From: Glycomyces fuscus
GTDB taxonomy: Bacteria > Actinomycetota > Actinomycetes > Streptosporangiales > Streptosporangiaceae
DNA: 64,000 bases
Assembly: GCA_002529455.1 (NCBI GenBank)
Contig: NYMS01000063.1
Coordinates: forward strand, 62,001 to 126,000
Direction: 5' to 3'
The notes beneath the pieces are model-generated. The model saw nothing but the letters and a program-made list of their open reading frames with translations, was not told the origin of the DNA and searched no databases. A program made the position numbers and the translations under genes. Position 1 is the stretch's first letter. Each line of letters begins with the position of its first letter. Positions 41,321 to 52,996 of this stretch are shown here, one piece after another.

Positions 41321-42967
41321 TCAGCCGCACACGGGCTGGTCGTGCCACTCCGGGCCCGGCTCGTAGGCGTAGTGGCCGTGGTCGGGGTACAGCCGCGCCC
41401 AGTCCCGGGACACCGCGGGCTCGGTGGAGGTCTCCCGCAGGGACGCGCCCAGCAGCCGCGCCAGCTCCCGGCTGCTCGTCCGCGGGTCGGTCAGCCTCTC
41501 CCAGTCGCGTTCCAGGACCCGGCCCACCCGTTCCTCGGCCATGTCGGCCATGGCCAGGGAGAGCTCCAGGTCCACGGGCGAGGGCTGGTAGGGGTACAGG
41601 TTCGTGGCGGTGGCGTCCAGCCGGTCGTAGCGGGACAGTCCCTCCACACTGGCGGCCAGCCACGCCGCCAGCAGCACGCGCGCCTGGCCGGTGCCCCGGC
41701 AGCCGGTGTCGTAGAAGTCGGGCACGCCCAGGACGACCCGGGCCGCGCCGCCCACCATCTCGGTCTGCCAGTAGGGATCCCAGCCCCCCTCGTACGCGTA
41801 GACCACCACGTCCCGGTCCCGGGGGACGTCCAGCGCCCGCTGGTAGGAGGAGCTCTCCTGCCACACCACGGGCATGCGCTCCCGCGGGACCTCGGGCAGC
41901 AGGTCCATGGCCGGGTCCAGGGCGCCGTGCCAGCGCTCCACCCACGGCTCGAAGCCGGGCAGGGGGCAGTAGGTGACGCCCTCCCTGGACTGGCAGGAGG
42001 GCCCCTGCGCGCCGTGGACCCGGCTGTCGGGGATGGGCGCGCGCAGCGGCTGGGCCAGGCGGCCGTGGACGACGGCGCCCGCGGTGGCGGCCAGCAGCAC
42101 GGCGACCGCGCCCAGGCAGACCGCCCGGTGGGCCGTGCGGCCCCGCGCGGCCAGGGCCAGGAACACCAGCAGGGCCACGACCAGCACCGAGTAGACCAGG
42201 TAGACGGCGGCCACGTCCGTGACGGAGGGGGCGCGCACGTGGAAGAGGCTGAGGGCGGCGCGGGCCGCCGACTCCACCCGTATCACGGCGTTCGACATGC
42301 CGCTGCCCGCCGTCGAGACGCCGTACAGCCAGTAGGCGGGCAGGGCCAGCAGGGCCACGACCAGCGGCAGGTAGGAGCGCGTCCACGCCACCAGGGCGAT
42401 CGACGACAGCGGGCCCGCCGCCGCCAGCAGGAAGGGCGCCGGGTAGGCGGGCGGGCTCAGCGTGCCCAGCAGGGGAGGGGACAGCCAGTGGTCCACCCCG
42501 GCCCACAGCGCGACGATCCCCGCGCTGAGCAGGACGGACGCCGCCATCAGGGCCAGCAGCCGTCCTGTCCGGCCCAGCGGGGAGACCAGGTGCGGGGAGT
42601 AGCGGGCCTCGCGCATGGCGGGGAAGGCGACCGTGGCGAACAGCACCGCTCCCACGACCGTCGCGGCGGAGTTGGCGTTGGCGTACCAGCCCTCCAGGGT
42701 GGTCGTCCCGCCCGCCCAGTTGCGGGTCACCAGCAGGTACAGGCCCACGAGGGTGCTCGGGAGCAGGAACGGGTTGCGGGCCATGCGGACCGTGTTGAAC
42801 CAGGTCAGACGGGCGAACGTGGCCGTGTGCCGGGCGGCGCGCGCCCGGGCGGGTCTCCGGCCCGCCACGGCGGCGCCCCGCGGGGGAGCCTCCCGCCGGG
42901 GGGCGTCCTCCCGGGTGGGCGCCCCCCGCGCGGGTCCCGCGCCGACCGTGCGACCGGCGGGGCTCAC
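41321..42967 (-). CDS. ABC transporter permease-like membrane protein
   Basis: A 548-aa protein. The first 60 residues are basic and disordered, followed by helices spanning about 65-300 (PFLLPSTLVGLYLLV, TVVGAVLFATVAF, LLALMAASVLLSAGIVALW, LPLVVALLALPAYWL, VYLVYSVLVVALLVFLALAA, VAVLLAATAGAVV). A hydrophilic domain of about 250 residues follows and is probably external, with cysteines in SCQSREGVTYC. The GTG at 42967 overlaps the stop of the ATPase gene, so it is the membrane partner of that ATPase. The large C-terminal domain is not one I recognise; it has CRGTGQARVLLAAWLAASVEGL. Substrate unknown. Confidence 0.8.
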   Translation of the reverse strand: MSPAGRTVGAGPARGAPTREDAPRREAPPRGAAVAGRRPARARAARHTATFARLTWFNTVRMARNPFLLPSTLVGLYLLVTRNWAGGTTTLEGWYANANSAATVVGAVLFATVAFPAMREARYSPHLVSPLGRTGRLLALMAASVLLSAGIVALWAGVDHWLSPPLLGTLSPPAYPAPFLLAAAGPLSSIALVAWTRSYLPLVVALLALPAYWLYGVSTAGSGMSNAVIRVESAARAALSLFHVRAPSVTDVAAVYLVYSVLVVALLVFLALAARGRTAHRAVCLGAVAVLLAATAGAVVHGRLAQPLRAPIPDSRVHGAQGPSCQSREGVTYCPLPGFEPWVERWHGALDPAMDLLPEVPRERMPVVWQESSSYQRALDVPRDRDVVVYAYEGGWDPYWQTEMVGGAARVVLGVPDFYDTGCRGTGQARVLLAAWLAASVEGLSRYDRLDATATNLYPYQPSPVDLELSLAMADMAEERVGRVLERDWERLTDPRTSSRELARLLGASLRETSTEPAVSRDWARLYPDHGHYAYEPGPEWHDQPVCG

Positions 42968-43860
42968 CGGACGTCCTGTTCCACGCCGGTGAGCAGCAGG
43001 TAGGCGTCCTCCAGGTTGGGCTCGACCGGCTCCAGGCCGTCCGCGGGGCCGAGCGGGGCACCGTCGGCGGGGGTGAGCACCCGGTAGCGCCCGTCGGCCA
43101 GGCGCCAGGCGGTGTGCCCCCGCCCGGGGTGGCCGTCGTGCTCCCACACGTGCCCGCGGGCCCGGTCCACCAGCGCGCGGGGCGTCCCGTCGAAGACCAC
43201 CCGGCCCGCGTCCAGGCACACCACGCGCTGGCACAGGGCCGCCACGTCCTCGATCTGGTGGGTGGACAGCACCACGGTGCTGTGCACGGCCAGCTCCGAG
43301 ACCAGGGCGCGGAACCGGATGCGCTGTTCGGGGTCCAGGCCGATGGTCGGCTCGTCCAGCAGCAGCACGTCGGGGTCGCCGAGCAGGGCCGAGGCCAGGC
43401 CCAGCCGCTGGCGCATACCGCCGGACAGGCGGCGGACCCGGCTGTGGCGGCGGTCGTGGAGCCCCACCCGCTCCAGGACCCGGCGCACCTCGTCGTGGCG
43501 GGCCCGGCGCCCGCCCAGCTCCTTGAGCACCGCCATGTAGTCCAGCAGCCCGAACGCGGTGAAGTACGGGTAGAACTCGGGGTTCTGCGGCAGGTAGCCC
43601 AGGCGGCGGCGGATCTCGGTGCGCTCGGCGGCCCGCGCGGGGTCGTACCCGAGCAGGCGCAGCCCGCCCTCGTCGGCCTCCAGGTCGGTGGCCAGGCAGC
43701 GCAGCAGGGTGGTCTTGCCCGCGCCGTTGCGCCCCAGCAGCCCGGTCACGCCCGGGCCCAGGTCCAGGTCGACCCCGGCCAGCGCGGTCCGGGTGCCGTA
43801 GCGGTGCACCAGTCCGCGGACGCTGACGGGGGCGGCGGTCCGCGTGGTCGCCGCGCTCAC
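42964..43860 (-). CDS. ABC transporter ATP-binding protein
   Basis: A 298-aa ATPase. Walker A GRNGAGKTT (about residue 40), Q loop LPQNPEFY, signature RLSGGMRQRL, Walker B VLLLDEPTIGLD and H-loop STHQ are all intact. The C-terminal 80 residues (after about 215) form a small accessory domain usual in multidrug/antibiotic-type exporters. GTG 43860 overlaps the anti-sigma stop and the ATPase stop overlaps the permease start (GTGA both times). Forms a transporter with the permease, and its operon is headed by an ECF sigma factor. Confidence 0.92.
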   Translation of the reverse strand: MSAATTRTAAPVSVRGLVHRYGTRTALAGVDLDLGPGVTGLLGRNGAGKTTLLRCLATDLEADEGGLRLLGYDPARAAERTEIRRRLGYLPQNPEFYPYFTAFGLLDYMAVLKELGGRRARHDEVRRVLERVGLHDRRHSRVRRLSGGMRQRLGLASALLGDPDVLLLDEPTIGLDPEQRIRFRALVSELAVHSTVVLSTHQIEDVAALCQRVVCLDAGRVVFDGTPRALVDRARGHVWEHDGHPGRGHTAWRLADGRYRVLTPADGAPLGPADGLEPVEPNLEDAYLLLTGVEQDVR

Positions 43861-44657
43861 GCCGTCCTCACCCGCAGCAGGAGGGCGCCGAGCAGGGCGG
43901 CGAGCGCGGTCCCCCACCACATCTGGGCCTGGGGCGCGAGCAGGTACAGCGGCGTGGCGTCCTCGGAGGTGGTCAGGACGCCCAGGGCGACCAGCCACAG
44001 CAGCCCCACCGCGGTGCTGGCCGCGCCCAGGTGCATCCAGCGGCTGAGCACGAGGGACCCGGCCACCAGGGTGAGCGCGGGCAGCAGCCAGAACACCGCC
44101 TTCCACGGGGTGTGCGCGTGGGGCAGCAGCAGTGCCACCGACATGCACAGGGTCAGCGCGGGCACCAGCACCGCGCAGGTCCTCAGGAACAGCAGCCGCG
44201 GGCCCGCCAGCGGCGTGACCGAGGTCAGGGAGTGGGCCGGGTCCACACCGCGCCCGTAGGCCAGGGCCACGCCCGCCAGGGGCACCACCGGAGCGGTGAA
44301 GGCGAACATCAGCGACCCGCGCGGCAGGTGGTGCGCGACCAGCAGGGCGGCCGTCAGCACCACGACCGTGGCCAGCAGCCAGGCCCGGTACAGGGAGGGG
44401 GTGGCGGCGAGCAGCTTGGCGGTGCCCTCGCCCAGCCCCAGCGAGGACAGCAGCGACTCGACCGGGCCGCGCCTGGGCCGGTCCACGACGTCGCGCAGGT
44501 CCTCCCAGCTCCGGGCCAACCAGGACTCGTCGGCGGGCAGCAGGTCGCGGCAGGGGGCGCAGTGGGTGATGTGAGCCTCCACGGACATGGCGGTGACGTC
44601 GTCGGCGCGGTGGTGGGCGTACTCGTGTGCTTGGGCAGGGGTCAGGTGCCAGCTCAT
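43857..44657 (-). CDS. anti-sigma factor with zinc-finger motif and multi-helix membrane domain
   Basis: A 266-aa membrane protein. The N-terminal cytoplasmic part has the ZAS motif HITHCAPC (His-x3-Cys-x2-Cys, about residues 31-38) that binds the sigma factor. After about residue 85 there are about six transmembrane helices, more than the single helix of typical anti-sigmas. Its start overlaps the sigma stop (ATGA) and its stop overlaps the ATPase start. A membrane signal, possibly from the ABC transporter itself, probably releases the sigma factor. Confidence 0.85.
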   Translation of the reverse strand: MSWHLTPAQAHEYAHHRADDVTAMSVEAHITHCAPCRDLLPADESWLARSWEDLRDVVDRPRRGPVESLLSSLGLGEGTAKLLAATPSLYRAWLLATVVVLTAALLVAHHLPRGSLMFAFTAPVVPLAGVALAYGRGVDPAHSLTSVTPLAGPRLLFLRTCAVLVPALTLCMSVALLLPHAHTPWKAVFWLLPALTLVAGSLVLSRWMHLGAASTAVGLLWLVALGVLTTSEDATPLYLLAPQAQMWWGTALAALLGALLLRVRTA

Positions 44658-45241
44658 GTCAGTGCCTCCCGTAGTCGCGCCTTGGCGCGCATGACCCGTG
44701 TCTTGACGGTTCCCTCGGGGATCTGGAGGATCTGCGCGGCCTCCCGGACGGTGAGTCCGTCGAGCACGGTGGCCTGGATGGCCGAGCGCAGTTCGGGCGA
44801 GAGGGAGTGCAGGGCGGCGCCCAGCGGGCCGTGCTCGATGTTGAGCAGCACGGTGTCCTCGGCGGAGGCGTCGCCGATGGTCTCGTAGGGTTCGGTGTCG
44901 CTGTCGGCGATCCAGCGGTTGGAGCGTTTGCGCAGCTGGGAGATGAGCTGGCGGATCGCGATGGTCCACAGCCAGGCCCCGGCGTCGGTGTCGCCGGGGC
45001 GGGGGGTGAAGGAGCCCGCGTTGCGCCACACGGCCAGGAAGGTCTCCTGGAGGGCGGCGTCGAGCTGGTCGGGGTCCGAGCAGCGGTAGCGCAGACGTGC
45101 CCGCAGCCAGGTGGCGTGCCTGCGGTGCAGGAACTCCAGCGCACGGGTCTCGCCCGCGGCGACGGCGGCCAGCAGCACCGGGTCGGCGCTGTCCGGGTCG
45201 TAGGAGGGCGCGCGGCGGCGCGCGCGGCGGAGCAGCTTCAC
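44654..45241 (-). CDS. ECF-type RNA polymerase sigma factor
   Basis: A 195-aa ECF sigma. Region 2 is at about residues 30-100 (ALEFLHRRHATWLRARL, DAALQETFLAVWRN, GAWLWTIAIRQLISQLRKR) and region 4 at about 135-193 (LSPELRSAIQATVLDGLTVR and IPEGTVKTRVMRAKARLR). It directs transcription of a small regulon, normally including its own operon. Heads the coupled sigma/anti-sigma/ABC ATPase/permease operon. A promoter for it must lie in the 125 nt to 45366, which is shared with the divergent LLM gene. Confidence 0.93.
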   Translation of the reverse strand: MKLLRRARRRAPSYDPDSADPVLLAAVAAGETRALEFLHRRHATWLRARLRYRCSDPDQLDAALQETFLAVWRNAGSFTPRPGDTDAGAWLWTIAIRQLISQLRKRSNRWIADSDTEPYETIGDASAEDTVLLNIEHGPLGAALHSLSPELRSAIQATVLDGLTVREAAQILQIPEGTVKTRVMRAKARLREALT

Positions 45242-45366
45242 GTGGAGGTCTATCGCGGGAGGCGCGTGTTTCGGTTCGGCGGGCGGGGAGGGCGCGGTCG
45301 CGCCTTTTCCACGGTAACCGCGCGGCGGTTTCGGTATGGCCCCCGGTGTGGGAGAAAATGGGGCGT

Positions 45367-46302
45367 ATGCGTCTGAGGATCTTCCTTGAGCCCCAACAGG
45401 GGGCCACCTACGAGGACCAGCTCGCCGTCGCCAGGGCCGTTGAGGACCTGGGTTTCGACGCCCTGTTCCGGTCCGATCACTTTTTGCACATGGGGGATCA
45501 CACCAGCGGCCTCCCCGGGCCCACCGACGCCTGGATCACCCTCGCCGGGCTCGCCCGGGACACCTCCCGTATCCGCCTGGGCACGCTGATGACCGCGGCG
45601 ACCTTCCGCTACCCCGGGCCCCTGGCCATCTCCGTCGCCCAGGTCGACCGCATGAGCGGCGGCCGGGTGGAGTTCGGCTTCGGCGCGGGCTGGTTCGAGG
45701 AGGAGCACGCGGTCTACGGGATCCCCTTCCCCGCCACCGCCCGTGAGCGCTTCGACCGCTACGAGGAGCAGCTGGACATCATCACCGGCCTGTGGTCGAC
45801 CCCGGTGGGGGAGACCTTCCGCTACGAGGGCAAGCACTACCGCCTGGCGGAGGGCCCCGCGCTGCCCAAGCCGCAGCAGGGCCCGCGTCCGCCGGTGCTG
45901 ATCGGCGGAACCGGCCCCAAGCGCACGCCGCGCCTGGCCGCCAAGTACGCCGACGAGTACAACGTGCCCTTCAACTCGGTCGAGGACACCTCGGCCGCCT
46001 TCGAGCGGACCCGAGCCGCCGTGCGCGCCTCGGGCCGCACGGCGCCGATGGTCTACTCGGCCGCGCAGGTCCTGTGCGCGGGCAAGGACGAGGCGGAGGT
46101 GGCCCGGCGGGCCGAGCGGATCGGCCGCGAGGTGCCCGAGCTGAGGGAGAACGGCCTGGCGGGCACCCCGAACGAGCTGGTGGACAGGATCGGCCGCTTC
46201 GCCGAGGCGGGGGCCGAGCGCATGTACCTCCAGATGCTGGACATGTCCGACCTGGACCACCTGGAGCTGGTGGCGTCGCAGGTCGTGCCGCAGCTGGACT
46301 GA
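45367..46302 (+). CDS. LLM class F420-dependent oxidoreductase
   Basis: A 311-aa luciferase-like monooxygenase-family protein. It has the TIM-barrel pattern of F420-dependent members: RIFLEPQQGATYEDQLAVAR, LFRSDHF, TLMTAATFRYPGPLA, the VDRMSGGRVEFGFGAGWFEEEH block and VLIGGTGPKRTPRLAAKYAD. Such enzymes use F420 for hydride transfer on unidentified substrates. It is divergent from the ECF sigma gene; a copy of the dispersed repeat follows its stop. Confidence 0.92.
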   Translation: MRLRIFLEPQQGATYEDQLAVARAVEDLGFDALFRSDHFLHMGDHTSGLPGPTDAWITLAGLARDTSRIRLGTLMTAATFRYPGPLAISVAQVDRMSGGRVEFGFGAGWFEEEHAVYGIPFPATARERFDRYEEQLDIITGLWSTPVGETFRYEGKHYRLAEGPALPKPQQGPRPPVLIGGTGPKRTPRLAAKYADEYNVPFNSVEDTSAAFERTRAAVRASGRTAPMVYSAAQVLCAGKDEAEVARRAERIGREVPELRENGLAGTPNELVDRIGRFAEAGAERMYLQMLDMSDLDHLELVASQVVPQLD

Positions 46303-46317
46303 TCCGCGGCCCCGGAC

Positions 46318-46454
46318 GTTCGGGCGCCCGCGGGGTTCTGGGGGTGCCGGAGGCGGGTTTGCGAGGAACGGGCCGACCCGGTGCGGGCGCCGAAGGTTCC
46401 CGCCCTGTGGGCGTCCGGACACGGGGCGAAGCGGAGCGGAGTCCCGGGAGGCAC
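46318..46454. repeat. diverged full copy of the dispersed intergenic repeat
   Basis: Starts GTTCGGGCGCCCGCGGGGTT, 15 nt after the LLM gene stop, continues with the GCGAGGAACG and GCCGAAGGTTCCCG blocks and ends in GCGGAGTCCCGGGAGGCACT. It matches the 131-bp units after valS along the whole length with scattered substitutions. Confidence 0.85.
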
Positions 46455-46496
46455 TAGTCAGGGGGCGGTCGCACGCCGGTGTCGGCCGCCCGATAA

Positions 46497-46538
46497 CTTG
46501 ATATCGAGATACAAGTTAGATACCTTGACATCAAGATA
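46497..46538. promoter_or_regulatory. two MarR-type operator-like palindromes upstream of acnA
   Basis: CTTGATATCGAG (46497-46508, one mismatch from a palindrome) and CTTGACATCAAG (46524-46535, perfect arms; extended TACCTTGACATCAAGATA at 46521-46538), in an AT-rich patch. Centres are 27 nt apart, about 2.6 helical turns. The form is that of MarR-family sites, but no MarR gene is nearby. The remaining 290 bases to acnA hold no gene. Confidence 0.55.
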
Positions 46539-46827
46539 ACAGCGGGGTTCCCCTCGGCCCGCTCCCGGTTCGGGTGTGTGAAGTTGACCGCTTGACCGCA
46601 CCCGGGCCGGACAACGTGGGCGCCCGCGGCCAGTGGGCCGCCCGGCCGGTGGCGCATGGTGTCGCCGCAGGCCACGGCGGGCCTGACGGAGGCCGGGAGG
46701 CAGGCGGAGGTCACCCCCGCGGCCCTTCGCCCCCGGTATCCGGTCAGGGCGGCCTCAGTAGGTCCCGCGTCCGCTCCATGGGGGAGGATGCTGGGAACGT
46801 AAGTGGCGAGATCAGGAGGCAGACACC

Positions 46828-49551
<2,724 letters not shown>

Positions 49552-49602
49552 GCGGACCCGTGCGCGGCTGAGCCCGCGCGCGGGCACCGCACGCGGTTCC
49601 GC

Positions 49603-49637
49603 GGGGCCGCCACCGTCCGAGCGACGGCGGCGGCCCC
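49603..49637. terminator. terminator after acnA
   Basis: A 15-bp stem with one G-T wobble (49603-49617 with 49623-49637) and CGAGC loop, about 50 nt after the acnA stop. Confidence 0.75.
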
Positions 49638-49765
49638 GTTCGCGTTCGCTGCTCCTCCCTCCCCGAAGGTAACGAAAAGGTATAGCCAGCGCGGTTTGCC
49701 TGCGCCGGGACGGGTAGCGGCACCCGTAGGGAAAGAACGCAAGCTACGGCGAAGGAACCGGATCA

Positions 49766-50197
49766 ATGTCAGAGATCATCGAGACGGTGGAGGTCGACGT
49801 CCCGGTCACCGCCGCCTACGCCCAGTGGACGAGGTTCGAGGAGTTCCCCTCCTTCATGGAGGGGGTCGAGAAAGTCGTCCGCACCGGTGACGGGAACATG
49901 CTCTGGACCATCGAGGTCGGCGGCCAGAAGAGGGAGTTCGAGGCCGTGGTCACCGAACAGGTCCCCGAGGAGCGGATCGCCTGGAAGACCACGGACGGCA
50001 CGACCCACGCGGGTGTGGTGACCTTCCACCGCCTGTCCGACAACAGCAGCAGGATCACCCTGCAGCTCAAGACCGTCCCCGAGGGCGTGGTCGAGCAGCT
50101 CGGTGACAAGCTCGGACTGGTCAAGAGCCGCGCCAAGGGCGACATGAAGCGCTTCAAGGCCTTCGTCGAGCCCGGCAGGGAGACCCCCACCGGCTGA
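49766..50197 (+). CDS. SRPBCC / polyketide cyclase-like protein
   Basis: A 143-aa protein of the SRPBCC superfamily (cyclase/dehydrase branch): opening strand ETVEVDVPVTAAYAQWTRFE, then FPSFMEGVEKVVRTGDG, WKTTDG, and a basic C-terminal helix with RAKGDMKRFKAFVE. Similar small proteins are widespread in actinomycetes, often stress-related, with no known ligand. Unlike the AHSA1-type protein at 26050 it has no link to the enediyne cassette. It is convergent with the small secreted protein gene. Confidence 0.88.
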   Translation: MSEIIETVEVDVPVTAAYAQWTRFEEFPSFMEGVEKVVRTGDGNMLWTIEVGGQKREFEAVVTEQVPEERIAWKTTDGTTHAGVVTFHRLSDNSSRITLQLKTVPEGVVEQLGDKLGLVKSRAKGDMKRFKAFVEPGRETPTG

Positions 50198-50229
50198 CGC
50201 GTCCCCGGGCCCCCGGCCCGGCCCAGACA

Positions 50230-50360
50230 CCCGGTCCCCGTACCGCCGCGGAGGCGGTGCGGGGACCGGGCCATGTCCGGGGCGGACCGTCCCGGGCGCC
50301 GGCGCGCCCGCTTCCGGCCCGGACATGTGAACTCCCGGTGCCGCCGTGCGGCACCGGGAG
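50230..50360. terminator. two convergent terminator hairpins
   Basis: An 18-bp stem with one mismatch (50230-50247 with 50253-50270) and a perfect 13-bp stem (50332-50344 with 50348-50360, CGT loop). They serve the SRPBCC gene from the left and the small secreted protein gene from the right. Confidence 0.75.
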
Positions 50361-50381
50361 CCGTCCTCAGGCGTGCCGACC

Positions 50382-50633
50382 CTAGCCGGCGCCGCTCTCC
50401 GTGCTGGAGGAATAGGCACCGTCGTCGCCGGCGAAGCTCCAGGACTCCTCGAACCAGGACTTGCCGTCGCCGGCGAAGGCCTCGAGCTCGTAGCTGTAGG
50501 CGCCGTGGGAGTTGGCGCCGCTGGACTCCACCTCGTAGTAGGCGTCCGCCGACGCCAGGGCCGGAGCCCCGAACGCCAGAGCGGGTGCGGCGACGGCCGT
50601 GATCGCGATGCGGCGCAGGGTCTTCTTCTGCAT
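50382..50633 (-). CDS. small secreted protein with signal peptide
   Basis: An 83-aa protein with a clear Sec signal peptide (KKTLRRI basic start, hydrophobic core, cleavage around ALASA-DAYY). The mature part of about 53 residues is acidic and rich in Tyr, Ser and Gly (ESSGANSHGAYSYELEAF, GDGKSWFEESWSFAGDDGAYSSS). It lacks cysteines. I do not recognise the family; it may be an exported structural or surface peptide. Gene by signal peptide, codon bias and terminator context. Confidence 0.75.
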   Translation of the reverse strand: MQKKTLRRIAITAVAAPALAFGAPALASADAYYEVESSGANSHGAYSYELEAFAGDGKSWFEESWSFAGDDGAYSSSTESGAG

Positions 50634-50989
50634 GGCTGTGGGTTTCCCTTCGTAGCTTGTCGTGGGGATCCGACGCCGTGCGGGCGGCCTCAGGTCGACA
50701 CCGTCCGCGTGCCGCGGAGCGCGTAGAACCACCAGGCGTTCTCCCCGCTTTCCAGCCTGCGGGCGGGCGGCCCAAGAGGGAACACTGGGAAGCTGACTAA
50801 ACTCCAAAATCAGGACATTCCGCAAAAGAGCGTGTGCGGAGCGTACGGAGGCCGACGGGAGCGGCGGCCGGGTTCCGGGCCGGGGCAGGCGCTGACGGGC
50901 CCCGGCACCGCTCCCAGGCGCCCGCCTCCGGGGCCGCCGAACGGCTCCCACCCCGGCTGATGTCCGTAAACCTCCGATATGCTCGCCGC
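50634..50989. other. 356-bp divergent intergenic region
   Basis: No gene seen. An AT-richer patch at about 50790-50830 (CTGACTAAACTCCAAAATCA) contains weak dyad symmetry and probably holds promoters for the divergent secreted-protein gene and the gene at 50990. Confidence 0.4.
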
Positions 50990-52996
50990 ATGCTCGGCCC
51001 CACCACCCCCCGTTCCCGGTGTCTCCCGGCCGTCCTCCTCCCGGTGCTGCTGGTCCTCCTGCCGGTCCTCGGCGCGTCCCCCGCCTCGGCCCAGCCCGAG
51101 CCCGGCACCGGGCCCCACGAGGAGAGGGTGACCCCGGCCGAGCACTACGCCGCCCTGCTGGCCCAGGAGCCCGAGGGCGCCGCCGTGGTCGTGGACGACG
51201 CCCTCGCGGGCCGGTACGACGTCGGGGAGCTGGAGGCCGGGCTCCACGACTCCTTCGGCGCCCTGGACGTGCCGTACTACGTCGTCGCGAGCCCCTTCTC
51301 CGGGACGGGCGGCGCATGGGGCGGGGACATGCTGCCCGCCCTGGTCGACCGGGTCGGGGCGGACGCGCTGTACGTCCACCTCCAGCCCGACAGCGTTCCC
51401 CGGGCCCGGGCCGCGGGCGTCGCCCTCCCGGTGGACGCCGCCTCCGACGCGGTCCGCTACGCACCCGACCTGGAGTACTACGGCGCCCCCCTCGAGGAGG
51501 TCGCCGACGCCTTCGCGCTGGCCCTGGCCGACCCGGAGGCGCAGGCCACGGCCGACCGCCTCCGGCAGGAGTACTCCTCCGAGCAGGACGCCTACCAGGA
51601 GCCCACGGCCTGGGAGGAGTTCCTGGAGGACCTGGACCCCGCCACGTCGGTCGGGCCCAACAACCTGGGTTTCCTGGTCAGCATCGCGGCCGGCGCACTG
51701 CTCACCCTGTCCCTCTCCCACGTGTGGTGGACACGTCGCAGGGGAGGGGACACGGTCGCCGCGGTCGCCGTCGCCGCGGTGTTCGGGCTGGTCCTGCCCG
51801 CCGCAGGTGTGGCCGGCGCCCTGCACTACATGGACAGTGTGCCCCCGGGTGGGAACGAGGTCCCCGACCCCGTGGAACAGATCCGGTCCGAGCCGCCCCA
51901 CGTGCCCTCCACCGTGCGCGTGGAACGGGTGCTGGACGGGCTCGGCGACGGCTCCCTCCACGTGGACCCCCTGAGCCCGATGCCGAGGGAGGGGCTCGCG
52001 GACGCCGCCGAGCGCGCGGAGCGGTCCTCCGTCCCGGTGCGCGCGGTCGTCCTCCCGATGGCCGACGAGGACGAGAGCGGCGGCGACCCCCACCTGTTCG
52101 CGCACGCCATGCACCACGTCCTGGGCGAGGACGGCGTCTACGCCGTCATCACCCATGACCACGAGGCCGAGCCCGAGACGGCCGTGCTCGCCTTCGGGAC
52201 CGACCTCCGCTCCTACGACCTCGGCCGGGCACTGGACGAGGGCGGCGCCACGACCCCGGCGCAGGAGCTGGACCTCCTCCTGGACGCGATCGAGGAGGCG
52301 CCGCGCGACCCGGAGGCGGGGGACCCGCCGCCCCCGGAGGCCCCGACGACCGTGCTCGAACCGCGAACGGTGCGCTTCTGGGAGGACTTCTGGGCCGGAG
52401 CGCTGTTCCTGGGCCCCCTCGTCGGCCTGGTGCTGCTGGGCGCGGTGCTGGGACCGGCGGCCCTGATACGGCACCGCGGCACCGCGGGTGCGCGACGGCC
52501 CTCCCCGCGCACCCTGCGCCGCTCGGCCGAACGCGAGCGCGCGAGGCTGGCCTCCCTGCTCTCCTCCGGCCGCTCCGAACGGCTCCCGCGCCCGATGATG
52601 CCCCTGGTCGAGGCGGCGCTGATGGTCATGGACGCCGACCCCGACGACCTCGACCTGGTCGGCGTGGTGGTCGTCTCGCGCAGGGCGCACGCCGCGTTGG
52701 AGGACCCCGGGTCCGCGGACACCTCCCCCTGTATGGTCAATCCCCTGCACGGCCCCGCCACGGCGTTCAAGCGCTCCGGCCTGGCCGGGCGGAGGGGGCT
52801 CTTCCCGGTGTGCCGGGCGTGCGCCGACCTGGCCGACGACCGGCGCGGGGCCGCCGTGCTGCGCGTGCGCGACGGCGGGGGAGTACCGCGGGACCACCTG
52901 TCGATGGACGAACGCGCGTGGGTCCGGCACCGCTTCGGGGCCACGTCCCCCGCGCGCATGGCCGAGAGGCTTCTGGAGGAGATCCATGCCCGCTGA
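50990..52996 (+). CDS. large secreted/membrane protein with C-x-NPLHG / CxxC cytoplasmic domain
   Basis: A 668-aa protein I do not recognise. Signal peptide at residues 1-35, an external domain of about 190 residues (DVPYYVVASPFSG, reminiscent of TPM-like folds), two helices around 230-285, a second external-like domain (RAVVLPMADEDESGGDPHLF, with similar layout), a helix near 470 (ALFLGPLVGLVLLGAVLG), and a cytoplasmic tail with CMVNPLHGP and CRACADL. The next gene encodes a shorter paralogue with the same tail motif. ATG 50990 gives the signal peptide; ATG 50960 is also in frame. Overlaps the next gene by 11 nt. Confidence 0.75.
   Translation: MLGPTTPRSRCLPAVLLPVLLVLLPVLGASPASAQPEPGTGPHEERVTPAEHYAALLAQEPEGAAVVVDDALAGRYDVGELEAGLHDSFGALDVPYYVVASPFSGTGGAWGGDMLPALVDRVGADALYVHLQPDSVPRARAAGVALPVDAASDAVRYAPDLEYYGAPLEEVADAFALALADPEAQATADRLRQEYSSEQDAYQEPTAWEEFLEDLDPATSVGPNNLGFLVSIAAGALLTLSLSHVWWTRRRGGDTVAAVAVAAVFGLVLPAAGVAGALHYMDSVPPGGNEVPDPVEQIRSEPPHVPSTVRVERVLDGLGDGSLHVDPLSPMPREGLADAAERAERSSVPVRAVVLPMADEDESGGDPHLFAHAMHHVLGEDGVYAVITHDHEAEPETAVLAFGTDLRSYDLGRALDEGGATTPAQELDLLLDAIEEAPRDPEAGDPPPPEAPTTVLEPRTVRFWEDFWAGALFLGPLVGLVLLGAVLGPAALIRHRGTAGARRPSPRTLRRSAERERARLASLLSSGRSERLPRPMMPLVEAALMVMDADPDDLDLVGVVVVSRRAHAALEDPGSADTSPCMVNPLHGPATAFKRSGLAGRRGLFPVCRACADLADDRRGAAVLRVRDGGGVPRDHLSMDERAWVRHRFGATSPARMAERLLEEIHAR

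Noticed and set aside
49766..50197. Second SRPBCC protein as an enediyne resistance or cyclase gene
   Set aside because: It lies 27 kb from the cassette next to acnA, and belongs to a small-protein branch that is widespread without such clusters.
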